Positions 43,074 to 46,230 of a stretch of DNA of 46,230 bases are shown one piece after another; the first letter of the stretch is position 1, and every line of letters begins with the position of its first letter. The notes beneath the pieces are model-generated. The model searched no databases, was not told the DNA's origin, and worked only from the letters and a program-made list of their open reading frames with translations. Location of the stretch: contig NZ_QSPK01000012.1 of the NCBI RefSeq assembly GCF_003436425.1, forward strand, positions 1 through 46,230. Direction: 5' to 3'. Origin of the DNA: Eubacterium sp. TM05-53 (GTDB taxonomy: Bacteria > Bacillota_I > Bacilli_A > Erysipelotrichales > Erysipelotrichaceae). A program made the translations under genes and the position numbers.

Positions 43074-44288
43074 TTATTTGTGTTTTGCGTTTTTTTCCTT
43101 AATCTTCTTATAAAATTTAAATGCCACATTATACAATAGTGTATTTACTGGAATATCAAATTCACCAATGTATTCATTGATTCTTGGGTGATATATTTCT
43201 TTAAAATCTACAAGTCCTCCTTTTAGAGTTCCTTCAATTCCCCCCATATTACTTGTTTTACATCCTATTTCAAAACATTTTTCCATTGTTTTATACCAAG
43301 TTAAATATGGTCCCATTAATCGTTTGAAATCTTCATTCATACCTGCATATAGAATTTCTGATGTATGCCCATATTTTACAGTTAATGTTCCACAAACACA
43401 GACTGTTTCACCATATGTTTTCACATCTTCTTCATATTTACTGATTTTCTTCTCTAATGAGTCTTTTAATTCTTCCAATGTAAAACGTTTCTTCTTTGCG
43501 TTTTCTGGACAACTCTCTAGATCATGCAAACATTGTTCATATCTTGTTTTTGTCTCTTTTAACATATCATCGATATGGAAATAGGCTAAAGTGATAAAAG
43601 CATCATCTGCATATGTATCTAGAAGTAATTCGTAATATTCTTTTGTTCGTAAAGAAATTCCTTTTCTTTCCTCTGTACATTTCATGACTTTATCAAAGTC
43701 ATCCAATAATTCTTTGTGTCCGAATTGAATATCTAAATTTTGTTTCTGAGCAACTTTAATGTTCTTTTTCCCTTTTTTAGATAAACTGTCCATGCCAAAA
43801 TCATCTGCATACTCTACCATATTGTATCTTGGCTGAATGGTTGTATCAAAATCTTTATTAAATCCATAATGAATAGCTTTACATGATTTAATATTTTCAA
43901 ACTCTTCCTTATAATTAAATTCTTGTCTTTCTTCATCTAAGTGGAAGCTTGAAACTAAAATGCTTGGATCAAATTTAATAAATAAACAATGTTCTTTTTT
44001 GGCAATTTTCTTTAATTCTGTAAAGTAGAAATTTAATAACTCTTTATTTTTATAATCTAAAATCGGTCCTCTAGGCAAATAAAACATAGAAAAAGAAAGT
44101 GGCAATGGACGAATCAATACCAATCCAGCTGCTACTAATGTATCCTTTTCATAAACCCCAGTATAAATGGGTTTCCAATTATTTTTTATATTTGCCCATT
44201 TGTAGCTTTGAAGCAAACTACAACTAGGATGATTTTCTACAAAGTAATCGTATTCTTTTTGATTTATATTCGATTTAAAAATATACAT
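43074..44288 (-). CDS. FemABX-family peptidoglycan aminoacyltransferase (FemX/MurM-like)
   Basis: 404 residues. N-terminal GNAT-like half with LLQSYKWANIKNNWKPIYTGVY and SMFYLPRGPILDY, second half with the matching fold, and between them a helical arm of about 60 residues (KETKTRYEQCLHDLES and on to KKISKYEEDVKTYG) that in FemA/FemX binds tRNA. C-terminal motif SNMGGIEGTLKGGLVDFKE and YIGEFDIPVN. The enzyme adds an amino acid from aminoacyl-tRNA to lipid II for the cross-bridge. GGGGA lies about 10 bases before the ATG. It is the intact paralog of the interrupted gene downstream. Confidence 0.9.
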   Translation of the reverse strand: MYIFKSNINQKEYDYFVENHPSCSLLQSYKWANIKNNWKPIYTGVYEKDTLVAAGLVLIRPLPLSFSMFYLPRGPILDYKNKELLNFYFTELKKIAKKEHCLFIKFDPSILVSSFHLDEERQEFNYKEEFENIKSCKAIHYGFNKDFDTTIQPRYNMVEYADDFGMDSLSKKGKKNIKVAQKQNLDIQFGHKELLDDFDKVMKCTEERKGISLRTKEYYELLLDTYADDAFITLAYFHIDDMLKETKTRYEQCLHDLESCPENAKKKRFTLEELKDSLEKKISKYEEDVKTYGETVCVCGTLTVKYGHTSEILYAGMNEDFKRLMGPYLTWYKTMEKCFEIGCKTSNMGGIEGTLKGGLVDFKEIYHPRINEYIGEFDIPVNTLLYNVAFKFYKKIKEKNAKHK

Positions 44289-44675
44289 ATATTTTCATTC
44301 CCCTTTATATTCCTGTAAGTCATTATATCATTTTATTAATTTTACACCAATCTTATCCACATATTATATATATGGATATGTATGCTATTTTATTTAAATG
44401 TTGAATATACATATAAAATGTATATAAATATGCGAGTTATACAGTGGATAAAAGTATTCTAAATTTATTCTCTGTATAACTTGGGAAAAGTCATGGAAAG
44501 CCTTTGTTTATCAATAATTCTATATGTGTATAATATGAATATAATATGAGTTATCCCGATTTTATTTATTTTTTTTACACATTTATCCACATGTGAATAT
44601 TTTATATCCACAAAGAATAAATGGGGATAAGTGTAAAAATCGTGTATAATAGTAATACTGCAAGGAGGTTTTACT
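44289..44675. other. Origin of replication (oriC), dnaA upstream part
   Basis: AT-rich region with a cluster of DnaA boxes (TTATNCACA consensus): 44353-44361 (+, perfect), 44437-44445 (+, variant), 44443-44451 (-), 44525-44533 (-, TTATACACA), 44583-44591 (+, perfect), 44604-44612 (+, 8/9), 44622-44630 (-, 8/9) and 44641-44649 (-, 8/9). A very AT-rich stretch lies at 44361-44430. It is at the point where leftward genes give way to rightward dnaA. No gene lies inside; an open minus-strand frame at 44465-44686 is chance. Confidence 0.9.
44641..44650 (+). promoter_or_regulatory. dnaA promoter -10 overlapped by a DnaA box
   Basis: TATAAT at 44645-44650 with no good -35. A minus-strand DnaA box (CGTGTATAA, 44641-44649) covers it and another lies at 44622-44630, so DnaA probably represses its own gene here. 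Confidence 0.65.
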
Positions 44676-46043
44676 ATGTCTACCATGTCTTATGCATCGA
44701 TATGGAATGAAACTTTACAAAAAATACAAGAATCCAACTATTTTGATAGTCATACTTTCAATTCATGGATTTCAAAAACCACTCTATTTAAAATAGAGGA
44801 TAATATAGCTTATGTAGCCTATCGTTCTACGATTACTTTTAGTATTTTAAAGAAACAGAAAGAAAAAGAACTGTTTGAATCCACTTTAAGTGAGGTCTGG
44901 GGCGATACATTAACAATTCAGTTTATCCACCAAAGAGAAATGGAAAAGATGATGCCTGAAGAGGTTGTCAAACAAAGAACAAATGTTTTATTAGAAAATA
45001 AATTCAATCCTTCTTATACATTTGAAAACTTTGTCGAAGGTAATTCGAATGCGGAGGCTTATGCCGCATGTTTAGCTTGTTGTACACAAACGACTTCTCA
45101 TCCTTTCAATCCACTTATGTTGTATGGTAATTCTGGCTTAGGTAAAACCCATTTACTACATGCGATGGGAAATTATTTAGCTAAGGAACATCCTGAATGT
45201 AAAGTCATCTACATGTATAGTGGGGATTTAGTTTCCTTATTGATTGAGGCTATGAAAACTAAAAATGTTCATGGCAATACCGTAGAAAGAGTCAAAGAAC
45301 AACTTCTAGACTGTGATTATTTCTTGATTGATGATATTCAAAATTTGCAGCAGCATTCTAGCAGTCAGGAAATCTTCTTTACTGTCTATAATCAATTGAT
45401 TCAAAAGAATACACAGATTATTATCACAAGTGATATGCATCCTAGTGAAATTAGTGGATTGCAGTCTCGTTTGATTTCGCGCTTTGTTTCTGGGCTTACA
45501 ATCAGTATTTCTAAACCTGAATTTGAAACGAGTAAAGCGATTTTAAAGAAGAAAATCGAGGGTCGTGAAGAAAGTGTGAATATGAGCGAAGATGTTATTG
45601 ATTATTTAGCTGGTAAATATTCAAATGATGTTAGAAATCTAGAGGGAACTTTAAATCGCTTGATATTTAATGCGACACTATTTAACCCAGATGTAATCGA
45701 TATGGATTTTACGCGTAAAGTATTAGTTAAAGAGCCTATTGTATCGCAGTCGGATGAATTAACAATCAAAAAGATAAAGAAGGCTGTAACACGTTTTTAT
45801 GGCTTATCTTACAAGGATTTAGAGGGGAAATGTCGTCAAAAATTTATTGCGAACGCAAGACATATCTGTGTTTACTTATCTAGAGACTTGCTTCATAAAT
45901 CCTATGTATCTATTGGGCAAGAATTAGGTGGTCGTGATCATACGACAATTTCTAGTTCGTATGAGCGTGCTAAGAAATTAATTCAAAAAGACGAAGCTTT
46001 TAAAACAGCTGTTGAAAAAATTCGCAGCACTTTGGATTCTTAA
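44676..46043 (+). CDS. dnaA: Chromosomal replication initiator DnaA
   Basis: 455 residues. Domain I is about 1-85, a short linker follows, domain III (AAA+) has Walker A GNSGLGKTHL at 151-160 and Walker B YFLIDDIQN near 215-223, and domain IV ends with IGQELGGRDHTTISSSYERA near 413-432, the DNA-binding signature. The usual continuation after GRDHTT is V(I/L)HA; here it is ISSSY. AAGGAGG lies 7 bases before the ATG. Transcribed rightward, presumably with dnaN downstream beyond the window. Confidence 0.97.
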   Translation: MSTMSYASIWNETLQKIQESNYFDSHTFNSWISKTTLFKIEDNIAYVAYRSTITFSILKKQKEKELFESTLSEVWGDTLTIQFIHQREMEKMMPEEVVKQRTNVLLENKFNPSYTFENFVEGNSNAEAYAACLACCTQTTSHPFNPLMLYGNSGLGKTHLLHAMGNYLAKEHPECKVIYMYSGDLVSLLIEAMKTKNVHGNTVERVKEQLLDCDYFLIDDIQNLQQHSSSQEIFFTVYNQLIQKNTQIIITSDMHPSEISGLQSRLISRFVSGLTISISKPEFETSKAILKKKIEGREESVNMSEDVIDYLAGKYSNDVRNLEGTLNRLIFNATLFNPDVIDMDFTRKVLVKEPIVSQSDELTIKKIKKAVTRFYGLSYKDLEGKCRQKFIANARHICVYLSRDLLHKSYVSIGQELGGRDHTTISSSYERAKKLIQKDEAFKTAVEKIRSTLDS

Positions 46044-46230
46044 TTTATACACTGTATTCCTCATGGAATCCACATCAAAAAAATTAGCGTAGAGTACGTA
46101 TTTTAAAGGGTCTGTGCAATTTTTACACACTTATACAGTCCCTTATATTATAATTTATATATAAATATATTAGAGTAGAGTCGAAAAGTAGGAAGTAAAT
46201 ACAAGAAAAGTCTTGGAAATAGAGGAACGA
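46044..46230 (+). other. dnaA-dnaN intergenic region, second oriC part (partial)
   Basis: 187 bases to the window edge without a gene. DnaA-box-like words TTATACACT (46045-46053) and TTATACAGT (46131-46139) precede a very AT-rich run (46141-46172), then GAGTAGAGTCGAAAAGTAGG. This order of boxes then AT-rich DNA resembles the unwinding part of Bacillus-type origins. The dnaN promoter is also expected here but I cannot assign it. Confidence 0.6.

Noticed and set aside
44465..44686. Minus-strand 73-residue frame upstream of dnaA
   Set aside because: It spans DnaA boxes and the dnaA promoter, has AT-driven composition and no ribosome binding site.
1..46230. CRISPR arrays, tRNA or rRNA genes, prophage or defence genes
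   Set aside because: I looked for regular repeats, tRNA-like cloverleaf ends and phage or restriction gene motifs and saw none that I could support.

Overview
The window is about 46 kb of low-GC Gram-positive chromosome around the replication origin. dnaA reads rightward at the right end, behind an AT-rich region full of DnaA boxes. Almost every gene to its left reads leftward, away from the origin and so on the leading strand. The gene content points to a Firmicute, most probably of the Erysipelotrichia type. Signs are the rpmH-rnpA-yidC-jag block, rsmG-parA-parB, a glmS ribozyme, a T-box, wall teichoic acid genes, FemX-like ligases, RNA polymerase delta and no sporulation genes. The taxon is an inference from content and codon style, not a measured placement.

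Layout from left to right. 1-560: edge of an insertion sequence (N-terminus of a transposase). 556-3078: glmU-prs-spx-like operon. 3076-6228: competence operon comFA-comFC plus a membrane-anchored coiled-coil protein, with comFA broken inside its Walker A motif. 6267-7858: an aminotransferase and rpmE (L31). 7953-15703: oligopeptide ABC importer oppABCDF, a small membrane protein and an M3 peptidase. 16091-18590: a DUF5662 gene convergent with glmS, which sits behind a glmS ribozyme. 18657-21018: rsmG-parA-parB. 21155-22389: DUF4230 gene plus a small alarmone synthetase, on the plus strand. 22399-23940: a YkvI-type transporter under a T-box. 23976-30631: teichoic acid polymerases, tagD and the tagGH exporter. 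30774-33154: ywiB-argS-rpoE. 33323-39120: pth-mfd-rqcP-nudix-HD hydrolase. 39162-41322: jag-yidC-rnpA-rpmH. 41424-44288: two FemX-like genes, one interrupted by a 364-bp element. 44289-46230: oriC, dnaA and the start of the dnaA-dnaN interval.

The genes are mostly growth housekeeping: replication and segregation (dnaA, parAB), translation (argS, pth, rpmE, rpmH, rqcP), cell-envelope precursors (glmS, glmU, FemX, teichoic acid), peptide uptake and digestion (opp, pepF) and transcription-coupled repair (mfd). I see no CRISPR array, no defence island and no prophage, and I do not claim a wholly new system.

The most informative oddities are these: a short element with 27-bp terminal repeats and an ATTA target duplication that interrupts a femX paralog and whose removal restores the frame; a frameshift exactly in the ComFA ATP-binding loop; a GlmU that lacks its acetyltransferase half; a hairpin that pairs the glmS ribosome binding site downstream of the ribozyme; a probable isoleucine T-box on a YkvI-family transporter; a possibly leaderless ywiB-argS transcript; and a YidC with Gln where the conserved groove Arg is expected.
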